From positions 119,312 through 183,311 of the forward strand of contig JAQGPJ010000089.1 in assembly GCA_028293125.1 (NCBI GenBank): DNA of 64,000 bases. The letters are read 5' to 3'. Made by a program: the position numbers and the translations under genes. Below the pieces are notes generated by a model, which worked only from the letters and a program-made list of their open reading frames with translations, did no database searches and was not told the DNA's origin. The first letter of the stretch is position 1, and each line of letters opens with the position of its first letter. This document shows, one piece after another, positions 17,255 through 27,199 of this stretch. Source of the stretch: Verrucomicrobiales bacterium. GTDB taxonomy: Bacteria; Verrucomicrobiota; Verrucomicrobiia; Verrucomicrobiales; V1-33.

Positions 17255-18625
17255 TCAGCGCCCGGTCACGCCCGCAGCATAGCGCTGAAGCCAGGGAATG
17301 CTGCGGTAAATCGTGGTGGAGGTCCGCAGCCAGCGCAGATGCAGCGCTGCGGCGAGTAGCAGAATCCCGGCGCTGGCTATTGGAAGCCACAGGACTGGAA
17401 CATCCTGCCGCAGCAGCAGGGGAAAAAGGAGCATCGCGGTCGGAGCCAGCACCGCTCCCAGAGCGATCACCGCCGCAAAACTGGGCCACCGGATCAGAAA
17501 AGACTGCAGCAGGCTGGTCAGGGAACCGATGAGGGCGAACAGGCAGGCCGCCCGGAGAATTCCGCTGTTGGCCTGCCCCGTGATGTGGTTAAGCAGGAGG
17601 AAAGCGGCGCACATCACAAGGGCATAAACCGGTGGCCGGAGCACCATGAGCAGGATGCGGGAAACGCGGCGGACCGGCATCGCGGCAAACGCCCGCAGCG
17701 GCCCGCAGCTCATGCTGAACATAGGCAGCAGCAGCATGGCGCACAGCATGCCGAGGGAGGTGTACTGGTTGGGTCCCGCCACCACCGCCGCCTCCACGCC
17801 TGGTGAGCTCAGCCGCCCGATCCCCCGGAGGACTCCTATGACCAGCGCCACCATCAGAGGCAGAAAAGCCAGCCAGCGCAGCTCCAGCCCCAGCCACAGC
17901 GGCCAGCCGGAGACACCCTGGAGCAGGGAATTCCGGAGTTCCGTGTTTGTCACCCCCGGCACCGCACTCCGGCCCCGCCCCCCCACCGCGGGAGCGGCAC
18001 GCGCGACGACCATTCCCGGAGTGGTGAACCAGGAGATGACAGTGATCATGGCCATGAAACCCAGGATCACCGCGCCTCCCGTGTGAATGTCCTCCCAGCG
18101 CATCGGGATCACCAGACCCAGCCAGCCGGTGGCGGAAAGCGAGAGCCCCCACAGCATTCCAAAAAAGCCGTCGCGCACTTGTCCTCCCAAGGTCGGAGCG
18201 ATCCCTATGCGGAGTCCTGTCAGCACGAATTGCAGGGTTCCTCCCAGCAGGAAGGACAGCACCACGTGCAGCGAGAGGATGCTCCATGATGGCAGAGGCA
18301 GCCCGGCGGCCATGCAGTACAGAAGCCCCGGCAGCACCGCAAGGGAGCTGACGAACGGACCAATCCCGGCCACCGCCAGCCACATGCCGCGCGCCAGGCT
18401 TTTCCTGGTCACAGGCCAAACCAGGCAGGCGCGGTTCAGACCCCGCAGCAGGTCCCAGGACATGGCCACGGCGACCCCGAATTCCAAATGCTCCAAGGCG
18501 ACGCCGCCGCCACCGTGCTGTGGGCGGATTCTTTGGCTGAAAGCCCATCCGGCGGCGGAGACGATCAGCTGGATCAGCAGCAGCCACTTCCAGCGTCCTG
18601 CAAAATCCCGCAGAAACCGGATCAT
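17255..18625 (-). CDS. ABC-2 type transporter permease-like membrane protein
   Basis: 456 residues with about ten hydrophobic segments, for example WKWLLLIQLIVSAAGWAF, ILSLHVVLSFLLGG, WLAFLPLMVALVIGVL, YALVMCAAFLLL and LPIASAGILLLAAALHL. No domain match is obvious beyond topology. The function is inferred from position: the gene overlaps the upstream ATPase gene by ATGA, the third member of a GntR-ATPase-permease operon. That arrangement is like the ytr-type exporters regulated by YtrA-family repressors. The exported compound is unknown. Confidence 0.8.
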   Translation of the reverse strand: MIRFLRDFAGRWKWLLLIQLIVSAAGWAFSQRIRPQHGGGGVALEHLEFGVAVAMSWDLLRGLNRACLVWPVTRKSLARGMWLAVAGIGPFVSSLAVLPGLLYCMAAGLPLPSWSILSLHVVLSFLLGGTLQFVLTGLRIGIAPTLGGQVRDGFFGMLWGLSLSATGWLGLVIPMRWEDIHTGGAVILGFMAMITVISWFTTPGMVVARAAPAVGGRGRSAVPGVTNTELRNSLLQGVSGWPLWLGLELRWLAFLPLMVALVIGVLRGIGRLSSPGVEAAVVAGPNQYTSLGMLCAMLLLPMFSMSCGPLRAFAAMPVRRVSRILLMVLRPPVYALVMCAAFLLLNHITGQANSGILRAACLFALIGSLTSLLQSFLIRWPSFAAVIALGAVLAPTAMLLFPLLLRQDVPVLWLPIASAGILLLAAALHLRWLRTSTTIYRSIPWLQRYAAGVTGR

Positions 18626-19545
18626 GCGGCCTCCTTTCCCTGGGAAGCGGATGCGGCGGATGGATTGGCCGTGAGCGCCAGGAAAATCTCCTCCAAAGAC
18701 AGTTCCGTCCGGGAATGCAGGAGCAGTCCGCGTGCCTCCAAGGCCGCCACCGGATTGGCCTCCATGTCCACCACCGCCAGACAGCGGTCCCCCTCCTTCC
18801 GCCGGATGTGGAATCCCGGCACTCCATCCCCCGGAGCCGGATACGGGTGCCCGACGGCCATGGAATATTCAATCATCCGGTGCCGCGCCACCAGTTCCGC
18901 CGTCGCCCCCTCACAAATCAGCCGGCCTTCGGAAAGAATGCCCACGTGGTCCGCGAAACGCTCCACATCCGACAGCTGGTGCGACGAAATGAGCACGGTC
19001 CTCGTCTCGTCCTCCACCACGCGCAGCAGTTCCCGCATCAGAATCTGCCGCGCCTCCGGATCCAGACCGGTGGTGGGTTCGTCCAGCACCAGCACCTGCG
19101 GCCGGGGGCAGATGGCCAGCAGGAGCGACAGCTTGGTGCGCGCCCCGAAGGACAGCTGGCCGATTTTGTCCTCCGGCCGCAGGCGGAACGATTCCAGCAG
19201 CCGCAGGCAAAGTTCCTGATCCCATGCCGGATAGAACCCCCTCACAAACCGGATCACTTTCCCCACCTTCCCCCAGACCGCGAAAGAGGTGTCGGGGCTG
19301 GAATACGTCACCACCCGCTTCATCGCCAGCTCCTCCCGCTCATGGTCGAAACCCGCCGCCCGCATGGTCCCCGCATCCCGCCGCCCCATGCCGAAAAGCA
19401 GATCCATGGTGGTCGATTTGCCGGAGCCGTTGGGCCCGATCAGACCGTAAACCGCGCCCGCCGGGACGGTCAGATCCAGAGGCCCCAAGGCAAAACTGGA
19501 GAAGCGTTTCGTCAATCCCCGGATTTCAATGGCTGGTGGAATCAT
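18622..19545 (-). CDS. ABC transporter ATP-binding protein
   Basis: 307 residues. Walker A is GPNGSGKSTT (about residues 38-47), the signature region is GQLSFGARTKLSLLLAI (a weak LSxGxxxKL form), Walker B is VLVLDEPTTGLD and the switch His is in VLISSHQLSDVERFADHVG. This is the ABC-2/CcmA type nucleotide-binding subunit that pairs with membrane subunits lacking their own ATPase. Both its start and its stop overlap the flanking genes by four bases, so the three genes are translationally coupled. Confidence 0.95.
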   Translation of the reverse strand: MIPPAIEIRGLTKRFSSFALGPLDLTVPAGAVYGLIGPNGSGKSTTMDLLFGMGRRDAGTMRAAGFDHEREELAMKRVVTYSSPDTSFAVWGKVGKVIRFVRGFYPAWDQELCLRLLESFRLRPEDKIGQLSFGARTKLSLLLAICPRPQVLVLDEPTTGLDPEARQILMRELLRVVEDETRTVLISSHQLSDVERFADHVGILSEGRLICEGATAELVARHRMIEYSMAVGHPYPAPGDGVPGFHIRRKEGDRCLAVVDMEANPVAALEARGLLLHSRTELSLEEIFLALTANPSAASASQGKEAA

Positions 19546-19997
19546 GGCTGCGGTGGCTGGTTGAATGATGATGATATTGATGATGAGGAGGAGGGCAGGG
19601 GAGGCTGTGTCAGGGTGTCGGTGAAAAACCGGGGCAGCGCCGCCTCCGGGATTCCCCCCTCCCGCGCCTCCCGCGCCGCTTCGTGAATCAGCCGGCGGGC
19701 CTGGGCCAGCTTCAGTTCCCGGCTGCGCTCCCGGCCGTCGCCGCTCACAAAAGTCCCCAGACCCTGACGGCGGAAAATCAGACCCTCGTTCTCCAGCTCC
19801 TGGTAGGCGCGCTTCACCGTGATGAGACTCACCATCAAATCCGCCGCCAGCTGCCGGAAGGAGGGCAGCGCACTGCCCGGAGCCAGCCGCCCCTCGCTGA
19901 TTTCCCGCTTCAGCCCGGCAATGATCTGATCATAGAGCGCCCCCGGAGCGGCGGGGGAAATCGGAGGCAGAAAAAGTTTGGGAGGATCGTCCGACAT
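19542..19997 (-). CDS. GntR-family (YtrA subfamily) transcriptional regulator
   Basis: 151 residues from the ATG at 19997; a longer frame from 20039 would read through the operator. The winged-helix domain spans residues 18-85, with PGALYDQIIAGLKREISEGR, LPSFRQLAADLMVSLITVKR and GLIFRRQGLGTFV. The tail is short and has no ligand-binding domain, which defines the YtrA group. These proteins usually repress their own ABC transporter operon. Here the gene is first in the operon and an inverted repeat overlaps the likely promoter. Confidence 0.93.
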   Translation of the reverse strand: MSDDPPKLFLPPISPAAPGALYDQIIAGLKREISEGRLAPGSALPSFRQLAADLMVSLITVKRAYQELENEGLIFRRQGLGTFVSGDGRERSRELKLAQARRLIHEAAREAREGGIPEAALPRFFTDTLTQPPLPSSSSSISSSFNQPPQP

Positions 19998-20006
19998 GGG
20001 CTGGTA

Positions 20007-20038
20007 TGACTGTGTATATTCAATAGATACACCAGTCA
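20007..20038 (-). promoter_or_regulatory. Operator-promoter of the GntR/ABC operon
   Basis: Inverted repeat TGACTGTGTAT (20007-20017) and ATACACCAGTCA (20027-20038): complementary along its length apart from a single bulged base, with 9 bases between. The core GTGTAT...ATACAC is the size of a GntR dimer site. On the minus strand TTGACT followed by TATACA about 15 bases later gives a plausible core promoter lying inside the repeat. Position and symmetry suggest autorepression. Confidence 0.6.
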
Positions 20039-20121
20039 ATATTTTTTCTCAAATCATGAAAATCCATCTTTTCCCCAAGCCTGCGCCGCCGGCACATCCC
20101 TCCGGTTACCCATCTCCTCCA

Positions 20122-20185
20122 TGGCCGGCTGCCGTCGGCAACTCAATGGCGGTTGGCCGGCTGCCGTCGGCAACTCAATGGCGGT
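20122..20185. repeat. 32-bp exact tandem duplication upstream of argG
   Basis: Two consecutive copies of a 32-bp unit (20122-20153 and 20154-20185) that begins TGGCCGGCTGCCGTCGGC and ends AATGGCGGT. Each contains the stem GCCG...CGGC. It lies 86 bases before the argG start, in the leader. Confidence 0.8.
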
Positions 20186-20270
20186 TGACCTGCCGCCGCG
20201 GGCCTTGAACACCGAATTGTCATTGGCCATTTTTCGCGCCTGTGCTTTCCTGCGCCCCCTTTCCATTTTT

Positions 20271-21653
<1,383 letters not shown>

Positions 21654-21694
21654 GCGCGGCCACCGGCGGCGGAGCCGGTTATGGATGATTCCGG

Positions 21695-21746
21695 AAGGCG
21701 GGAATGAAAGGATGAGCCTGAAAGGCGATCCTGGAGTTCCCGCCTT
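21695..21746 (+). terminator. Terminator after argG
   Basis: Outer stem AAGGCGGGAA (21695-21704) with TTCCCGCCTT (21737-21746), and inner stems AGGAT/ATCCT and GCCT/AGGC, followed by TCTCTGTTTCC. It begins 41 bases after the argG stop. It argues against a start of the next gene before about 21750. Confidence 0.75.
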
Positions 21747-21816
21747 TCTCTGTTTCCTGCCCATGGCCACTGAAGCCCGGGAACAACTGACAAAACGCCC
21801 ACGGAAATACAGTGAA

Positions 21817-22200
21817 ATGAGGGATCAAAACACCATGCTCCAACTCCAATGGGCGTTGCAGGCGCTGGCCATCCCTGCGGATCAGCAGCTCAGGCTGTTT
21901 CCTGATTTCACTTGGAAATCGGACGAGCTGGTCGATGATTTCGCCCAGTGGCACCGAAAAGTTATTGAGTCCGGCAACCATGGATTCACCCCGGATGCAC
22001 TGTCGGCACTGGCCAAAATTGATGCCCTGTTTGAAAGGATGCCCCCTGAAAGATTCACCGGCGAGGCGGTGCTGGAGGGCGGGGACTGGGAGGAGCTCCG
22101 GGTGCTTGCCGGTGCGGCTCTCTATTTGCTGGAGTGGGCTATTGAGCCGCCCCCTTATGGGAGAAGCCTTTATGTTGGCCCTCCGGGCTCCAATCCATAG
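21817..22200 (+). CDS. Hypothetical protein
   Basis: 127 residues from the ATG at 21817; 21763 is an alternative in-frame ATG, while starts before 21747 would lie inside the argG terminator. The readable core is LQLQWALQALAIPADQQLRLFPDFTW...ELVDDFAQWH, then a helical region AKIDALFERMPPERF and a hydrophobic Leu/Ala patch LRVLAGAALYLLEWAIEPPP. I recognise no family. The codon pattern supports it being a real gene; it has no signal peptide. Confidence 0.6.
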   Translation: MRDQNTMLQLQWALQALAIPADQQLRLFPDFTWKSDELVDDFAQWHRKVIESGNHGFTPDALSALAKIDALFERMPPERFTGEAVLEGGDWEELRVLAGAALYLLEWAIEPPPYGRSLYVGPPGSNP

Positions 22201-22325
22201 TGACCCTCCGGATTTTATAACATGAGGCGGAGCGGGGCTGGTTTATCAGGAGTTGGGCACTGAATGGACCGGGGTTTTGGAGGACATATGGCGTGAGGGT
22301 GGTCACTGGAATTTTACATTTTGCT

Positions 22326-22889
22326 TCAGCCGGTGCTGATGGCCACATGCAGCCAGGCGCGGGCGTAGCTCCAGTCCCGCTTGGCGGTGGGCACGGAGAT
22401 GCCGAGAAGATCCGCCGATTCCTCAAACGAAAGTCCAATGAAATAACGGAGTTTGACCAGCTCCGCCTTCCGGGCGTCGTGAGCCGCCAGCCGGTCGAGT
22501 GCCTCATGCACCGCCAGCAGCTCGTCACTATCCGCAGGAGTGGCTATTTCCATGTCCGGGATGTCCGCCTTTTGAACCCTTCCGCCATGCTTTGCGCACT
22601 GCCGGCGGCGGGCGCGGTCGACAAGAATGCGTCGCATCGCCTCTGCGGCGGCACCGAAGAAATGGGCGCGATTTTGAAATTCCTGATTCCCCAGCCTCAG
22701 CCATGCCTCATGCACCAAAGCGGTGGGTTGCAGGGTTTGCCCGGGAGGCTCCAAGGCCATCCTGGCGGCGGCCATGTGACGCAGCTGCCGGTAAATGGCC
22801 GCCATCAGATCACAATCGCCCCGCCCGTCCTGACGGACGGACCGCAGCAGGAGCGTGATTTCAGACACGGGCTGTCCTTCGCTGGACAT
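22326..22889 (-). CDS. ECF-subfamily RNA polymerase sigma factor
   Basis: 187 residues. Region 2 includes YRQLRHMAAARMALEPPGQT and LQPTALVHEAWLRLGNQEFQ; AHFFGAAAEAMRRILVDRAR follows; region 4 helix-turn-helix is VKLRYFIGLSFEESADLLGISVPTAKRDW. The sequence matches the ECF group abundant in Planctomycetes, Verrucomicrobia and Acidobacteria that is normally encoded beside large Ser/Thr kinases (the TIGR02999-like type). No anti-sigma factor is adjacent, so activity is probably set by the kinase at 27200-30277. It is the downstream-most gene of a minus-strand group. Confidence 0.92.
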   Translation of the reverse strand: MSSEGQPVSEITLLLRSVRQDGRGDCDLMAAIYRQLRHMAAARMALEPPGQTLQPTALVHEAWLRLGNQEFQNRAHFFGAAAEAMRRILVDRARRRQCAKHGGRVQKADIPDMEIATPADSDELLAVHEALDRLAAHDARKAELVKLRYFIGLSFEESADLLGISVPTAKRDWSYARAWLHVAISTG

Positions 22890-22997
22890 GAAGGATACAT
22901 GATCGCAATTTTAATAAACTGCAAACATTTCCTCTAAATAAACAAACCGCTAATCAATGCGAGCCGGCATCATCCGGGCCGGAACCACCGGGCCCTG

Positions 22998-25220
22998 CTA
23001 TGGATTCCGCAGCTCCATGGAAACCTTCAGTCGGAAAAAACGCGACGCTGCCTGTCCGGACAGGGGCAGCTCCATGGCGACCTCCGCATCTGTGCCGCTG
23101 AAGGACTGCAGCGGAGCCTCTGGCCAGTCCGGCAATGACGACGTTCCCTGCAAATCATAATGCAGTCCCCGGAAGCTTTCGCAGACAAGCCGCACGCCCG
23201 CCGGACTTCGGGTGATCCTCAGCGGGAAGATCCGCTGTGGAGCTGCGATTCCGACGCCATACTCGCGTGCATTCACCGCCTTGATCAGGATATCCGTCAA
23301 AGAACCTGGCGAAATATCCAGGAAATTGTTCCGCACTTCAAGGCCGGTGAGCGGAAGATCCTTCAATGGCGTAAGGTCGATAATCCGGTTGGCATGCAGA
23401 TCAAGACTGCGCAAGCCAGTCATGCCCGCGAGGGGAGTGAGATCCACCACCCTGTTTTCATCGGCGTCCAGCACATTCAGTTTGCTGAGTTCCGCCAGAG
23501 GGGAAAGGTCATATACACTGTTGTCCGCAAAATCCAGAAATACGAGATTCTTCAGACCCGCCAATGGCGTCACATCGGAGACCTTGTTATGGTCCAGATC
23601 CAGATGAGCCAGTTTCGTCATCCCCGCCAGCGCAGTCAGGCCGGTGATCTGATTGTCCTTAACCTGCAGATATTCCATGTTCACCAAGCCGGAAATGGGA
23701 GCGATGTCGGTGATCCGGTTATTTTCCAAGTCCAGATAAATCAGCTGCGTGAGACCGGCGAGTGGAGTCAGATCAGAGAGCGGCGATCCGATGATTTCAA
23801 TGGTGTCAAGTTTCCTCAGACCGGCCAGCGGGGTCAAATCCGCAATCCGGGTTCCGTGAATTTGCAGGCGGGAAAGATTGATCAGCTTTTCCATCCCCTT
23901 CAAATTGGAGAACCGTTCAGGATTTAAATACACCGGCCCCCGCCATGAACGCAGCGGGGTGATGAATGCGAGATCCGAGGGAGTCAATTCCCTATTGCTG
24001 GGCACCGAGGCGTGATACCGCACCAGCGCCCTCAGATATCCTCCCGGAATCAGATTTTCCGGATCGTCCAGCAGCTGATCCCTCCACTCCACCAAAACTC
24101 CCGCCTCCCGGAGGACGTCCAGCACCGCTGCGGCTGCCGAACCCGTGCGGAAATCAATTTCATTGCCACGCAGATCAAGGGTCTGCAGTCCGGTCAGGGG
24201 CTTCAGGCCCTCAATGTCCCTCAGCCAATTTCCCGCCAGCACCAGATCGGTAAGGTTCGCAAGCCCGGCCAGCGGGGAAACATCGGTGATAAGATTATTG
24301 AGCAGGCCCAGGCTCCGCAGCCCGCTCAGAGTGGAAAGGGGGTTTAAATCCGCGATTTTGTTGCCGGTAAGGTCAAGGCTCTTCAGCTGCCGCAAGGTGG
24401 AAAGCGGGCCAATATCCGTGATGCCGGTGGCGGTGAGGTTGCAGCTCCTCAACTGCCTCAGCGCCGAAAGAGGCCCTGAATCCGTAATGTTGTTGCCGGA
24501 GAGGTCAAGGCTTTCCAACTGCTCCAGAGTGGAAAGCGGGCTCACATCAGTGATGGCGTTGTAGGAGAGGTTTAAAGTCAGCAGCCCTGTCAATGAGCTG
24601 ACCGGGGTGAAGTCGAGTGCCGGGATCTGCGCCGCGTCGAGACTCCGCAAGCCCTTCAGGGCGCGCAGCGGCTCCAGATCCATCACATTGCAGCCCCTCA
24701 AAGAAACCTCCGTGAGCTTGGATAAACTGGAGAGCGGTGCCAAATCCTTTAGCTCGTAGTTGCCGGACAGATCCAGGAGTGTCAGTTCCACGAGTCCGGA
24801 AATGCTCGCCAGACCGGTGATGTTGTTGTAGGGAAGGCGGAGCACCGTCAGTTTAGCCAAGTCCTTTATCGGAGACAGATCCGTCACATCATCGTTCGGA
24901 TGAAGGGCCAATGACCGCAATCCGGTGGCATGCTCCAAGCCGCTGAAGCTTTTGATAGGAAACCATCTGCTGTCATCCCCGGATCCCACTGGGTAACCGG
25001 AAAGGCTGAGTTCCGTCAGAGAGGCCATTTCGCCGCTGGTGATTTCGCTGCCGATGGGTTTTTTGAGCGCCTGGAGCAGCGAGAGCTTCAGGACGGGATC
25101 GGGAATGGGCACGTTCTCATTCTGGCCATAGGCTGCTGGCGGCAGGCCAGCGATCAGCGCGCAAAACAGCAGCAGAGTCAAAATGAACCGCGCCGGCTGG
25201 TATGGTATGAGAATTTTCAT
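22998..25220 (-). CDS. Exported leucine-rich repeat protein (internalin-like)
   Basis: 740 residues from the ATG at 25220, which starts a clean signal peptide (PARFILTLLLFCALIAGLPPAAYG). Two blocks of short LRRs of about 22 residues, of the pattern LxxLxxLxLxxNxIxDxxPL, span about residues 85-330 and 430-630; a typical unit is LESLDLSGNNITDSGPLSAL. Between them is a non-repeat insert with the phrase DVLREAGVLVEW. The C-terminus ends GQAASRFFRLKV, the same FFRL ending seen on other secreted proteins of this lineage. Probably a cell-surface or secreted binding protein. It sits between the ECF sigma gene and the phytase-like gene on the same strand, which suggests shared control. Confidence 0.9.
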   Translation of the reverse strand: MKILIPYQPARFILTLLLFCALIAGLPPAAYGQNENVPIPDPVLKLSLLQALKKPIGSEITSGEMASLTELSLSGYPVGSGDDSRWFPIKSFSGLEHATGLRSLALHPNDDVTDLSPIKDLAKLTVLRLPYNNITGLASISGLVELTLLDLSGNYELKDLAPLSSLSKLTEVSLRGCNVMDLEPLRALKGLRSLDAAQIPALDFTPVSSLTGLLTLNLSYNAITDVSPLSTLEQLESLDLSGNNITDSGPLSALRQLRSCNLTATGITDIGPLSTLRQLKSLDLTGNKIADLNPLSTLSGLRSLGLLNNLITDVSPLAGLANLTDLVLAGNWLRDIEGLKPLTGLQTLDLRGNEIDFRTGSAAAAVLDVLREAGVLVEWRDQLLDDPENLIPGGYLRALVRYHASVPSNRELTPSDLAFITPLRSWRGPVYLNPERFSNLKGMEKLINLSRLQIHGTRIADLTPLAGLRKLDTIEIIGSPLSDLTPLAGLTQLIYLDLENNRITDIAPISGLVNMEYLQVKDNQITGLTALAGMTKLAHLDLDHNKVSDVTPLAGLKNLVFLDFADNSVYDLSPLAELSKLNVLDADENRVVDLTPLAGMTGLRSLDLHANRIIDLTPLKDLPLTGLEVRNNFLDISPGSLTDILIKAVNAREYGVGIAAPQRIFPLRITRSPAGVRLVCESFRGLHYDLQGTSSLPDWPEAPLQSFSGTDAEVAMELPLSGQAASRFFRLKVSMELRNP

Positions 25221-25432
25221 GGGAAGGGATTTTTTCCTTGGCTTGTTGCAGTACAGGTCGTTTGCGCAACAAAACATGCGATTTTCCAGATCACTTCGTA
25301 TCACGGATCATGAGACCGGGATGTTTTTTCTCCGCAACCGTTCTGCAGCCTGGACCCCATGATGGACCAAAGCATTACGGCGGATTGTGCGTGTAAAAGA
25401 CCCTCCACTTACAGCTCCGGGAAAGTGTAAAA

Positions 25433-25468
25433 CCACTGCCGCTGCTGCTGCGGCGGCGGCGGCAGTGG
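25433..25468 (-). terminator. Terminator after the phytase-like gene
   Basis: Stem CCACTGCCGC (25433-25442) with GCGGCAGTGG (25459-25468); reading on the minus strand, it begins 15 bases beyond the stop and is followed by TTTTACACTTT. A good intrinsic terminator, separating this gene from the LRR gene. Confidence 0.75.
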
Positions 25469-25483
25469 GTACGGTCCACAAGC

Positions 25484-26791
25484 TCAGGGCATCGGGACGA
25501 CAAATATCCTGGGGAAGTTTGCGCCGAGTAGCTCGAGCTGGACGAAGGGACCGTCGGGATTCGGGTTGGCCGGGGTGCTGGCGGCCTCGGCGACGTTGAA
25601 GTCATTGTCGTAAGTGAGGACGATGTTGTCCCCCACGACGCAGACTCCCTCCACTTTTGCCAGCAGTGGATCAATGGCCGTCAGTGAATGGATCACCACT
25701 GTCTTGCTGACGGGCACAATACCTTGGGTGGCCAGTCCGGCGGGGTTCAGCTGCTCAATGGTTTTTGACGGGTCCGAGATCAATTTGCCCGTCACCGGAT
25801 CCTCCAGGGAGGTGATATCGGTGGCGCCCGCCAGATTGATCTCAAACAGTTTGTCGGTGAACCGCTCGGGCACGAGCAGCTTTCCCGGACCGGTGGAGAA
25901 GAGGTCGCTCACGGTGACACTGCCGTTGGCGGGCGGCATCTGGTAAAGATACTGGCGCACCGGAGGCTCCTGGCTCCATCCCAGCAGGGCAAGCAGGTTG
26001 ACATCCACCAGTCTCGCGTTGCCGTTGGCGTCGGCGGCCGCGCGGTTCGGATTGTTCAAGGGGCGCTGCACGATGGCATAAACATGACCATCCGCGGAGG
26101 AGGCAACGCCTTCAAAGCCCCGGTTGCTGCGCCGCTTGGCGAGAACCGCCGGCAATACATCAAACGTGGGCACGTTTTCCGTGCCGGTCAGGGTGCCCGC
26201 GGGGATCATGCGGAAGAGCACCCGGCCATTACTCGCCACGCAGGCGATGCTGGGCTTGTATTCCTCGCAAATCCAGAAATGCCCCAGTGGCCCTATGGCG
26301 ATGCCCTCCGCGTCGATGGAATCCTCGTCATAAGACAGCTGATTCAAATTGAAATCATACGGCACATCGGTTGCCGGAATCGTAGTGGGCAGGCCGGTGA
26401 TGATCTGCCCGTGCGGACCGGTCAGCGGTTTGATATCCTCGATCTTCGCTTTCCCGTTGCCTTGGAGCTTTACCGTGATGATATGCGGGCCGAATTCCGG
26501 CAGCGCCCAGGTTTTGCGGAGGACGTTGGTGGAATCCAGGAAGTCCGGCGCGGGACCGCGGTCGGTCACCACATAAAACGTGCCGTGCCGGCAGGGAGCC
26601 GGATAGATCCCGGAAAAACCTCCGACTTTGATTTGGTTTCCGTTGTAGGGATCCGTGTAGAGGGTGAACGGGGGTGCCTGCACGCTCACGTCATAGGTGA
26701 CGGCCTGCGCCTTTGCCGTGGGGGTGAGCAGCAGCAGAGCCCCAGCGGTCATGACGCCCCATGCGGCCCTGTGACCCGCAGTGTTCCTCAT
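25484..26791 (-). CDS. Exported phytase-like (esterase-like) beta-propeller protein
   Basis: 435 residues from the ATG at 26791, giving signal peptide GVMTAGALLLLTPTAKAQA; 26836 is an alternative start. It matches the 'esterase-like activity of phytase' family: VGGFSGIYPAPCRHGTFYVV, TDRGPAPDF, and above all DSIDAEGIAIGPLGHFWICE with EYKPSIACVASNGRVL, then NRGFEGVASSADGHVYAIVQ. The fold is a beta-propeller with acidic calcium sites; family members act on phosphate esters or carboxyl esters, and the substrate here is not knowable. It has its own terminator. Neighbours are the LRR protein and the kinase. Confidence 0.88.
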   Translation of the reverse strand: MRNTAGHRAAWGVMTAGALLLLTPTAKAQAVTYDVSVQAPPFTLYTDPYNGNQIKVGGFSGIYPAPCRHGTFYVVTDRGPAPDFLDSTNVLRKTWALPEFGPHIITVKLQGNGKAKIEDIKPLTGPHGQIITGLPTTIPATDVPYDFNLNQLSYDEDSIDAEGIAIGPLGHFWICEEYKPSIACVASNGRVLFRMIPAGTLTGTENVPTFDVLPAVLAKRRSNRGFEGVASSADGHVYAIVQRPLNNPNRAAADANGNARLVDVNLLALLGWSQEPPVRQYLYQMPPANGSVTVSDLFSTGPGKLLVPERFTDKLFEINLAGATDITSLEDPVTGKLISDPSKTIEQLNPAGLATQGIVPVSKTVVIHSLTAIDPLLAKVEGVCVVGDNIVLTYDNDFNVAEAASTPANPNPDGPFVQLELLGANFPRIFVVPMP

Positions 26792-27037
26792 TCGGCCCGG
26801 CGGGCAGTTTTCCTGACTTCCTTGTGTGAAATGCATAAAGCTGAGCTGGTTACGATGATATGGAACAGACCGGATCCGTGCCTTGCGGTCTTCCGGAGGT
26901 GCCCCTGGTCTTGTCCTCACTCTTTCTTATGCGAGATCCCGCTCAATTAAGTATCACCGTGGGAAAAATTCAAATTCCCAAGGATTCTCCTCGAAACAAA
27001 CGGGTGAATTTCAGCGGACCGCAGCAATATCACCCCT

Positions 27038-27160
27038 ATGAAAGCGCTTCAGCATCAGGCTGTCAGCAGCCGTTACGCCCGGATCAGGGACGGCCTCACT
27101 GAAAAAAGCCGGCGTCTGTGGGTGGAATCCGGCCAAGCTCCGGAGCTGGGCTATGGCTGA
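27038..27160 (+). pseudogene. Transposase N-terminal remnant (ISAzo13/Rhodopirellula-transposase-like)
   Basis: A 40-codon frame reading VSSRYARIRDGLTEKSRRLW and ending ELGYG then stop. This closely recalls the N-terminus of the 'Rhodopirellula transposase' (ISAzo13-type), where RYxxIRDxLTExxRRLxA...LGYGG is usual. The following bases, in another frame, read RHRKGKVEWNPV, possibly a scrap of the C-terminal part of the same transposase. No inverted repeats are visible. It is a decayed fragment between the kinase and the phytase-like gene. Confidence 0.55.
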
Positions 27161-27199
27161 CCCCGGCACCGTAAGGGCAAAGTTGAATGGAATCCGGTG

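Noticed and set aside
25441..25468. GCT/GCG trinucleotide run as a microsatellite
   Set aside because: It is explained as the arm and loop of the terminator after the phytase-like gene.
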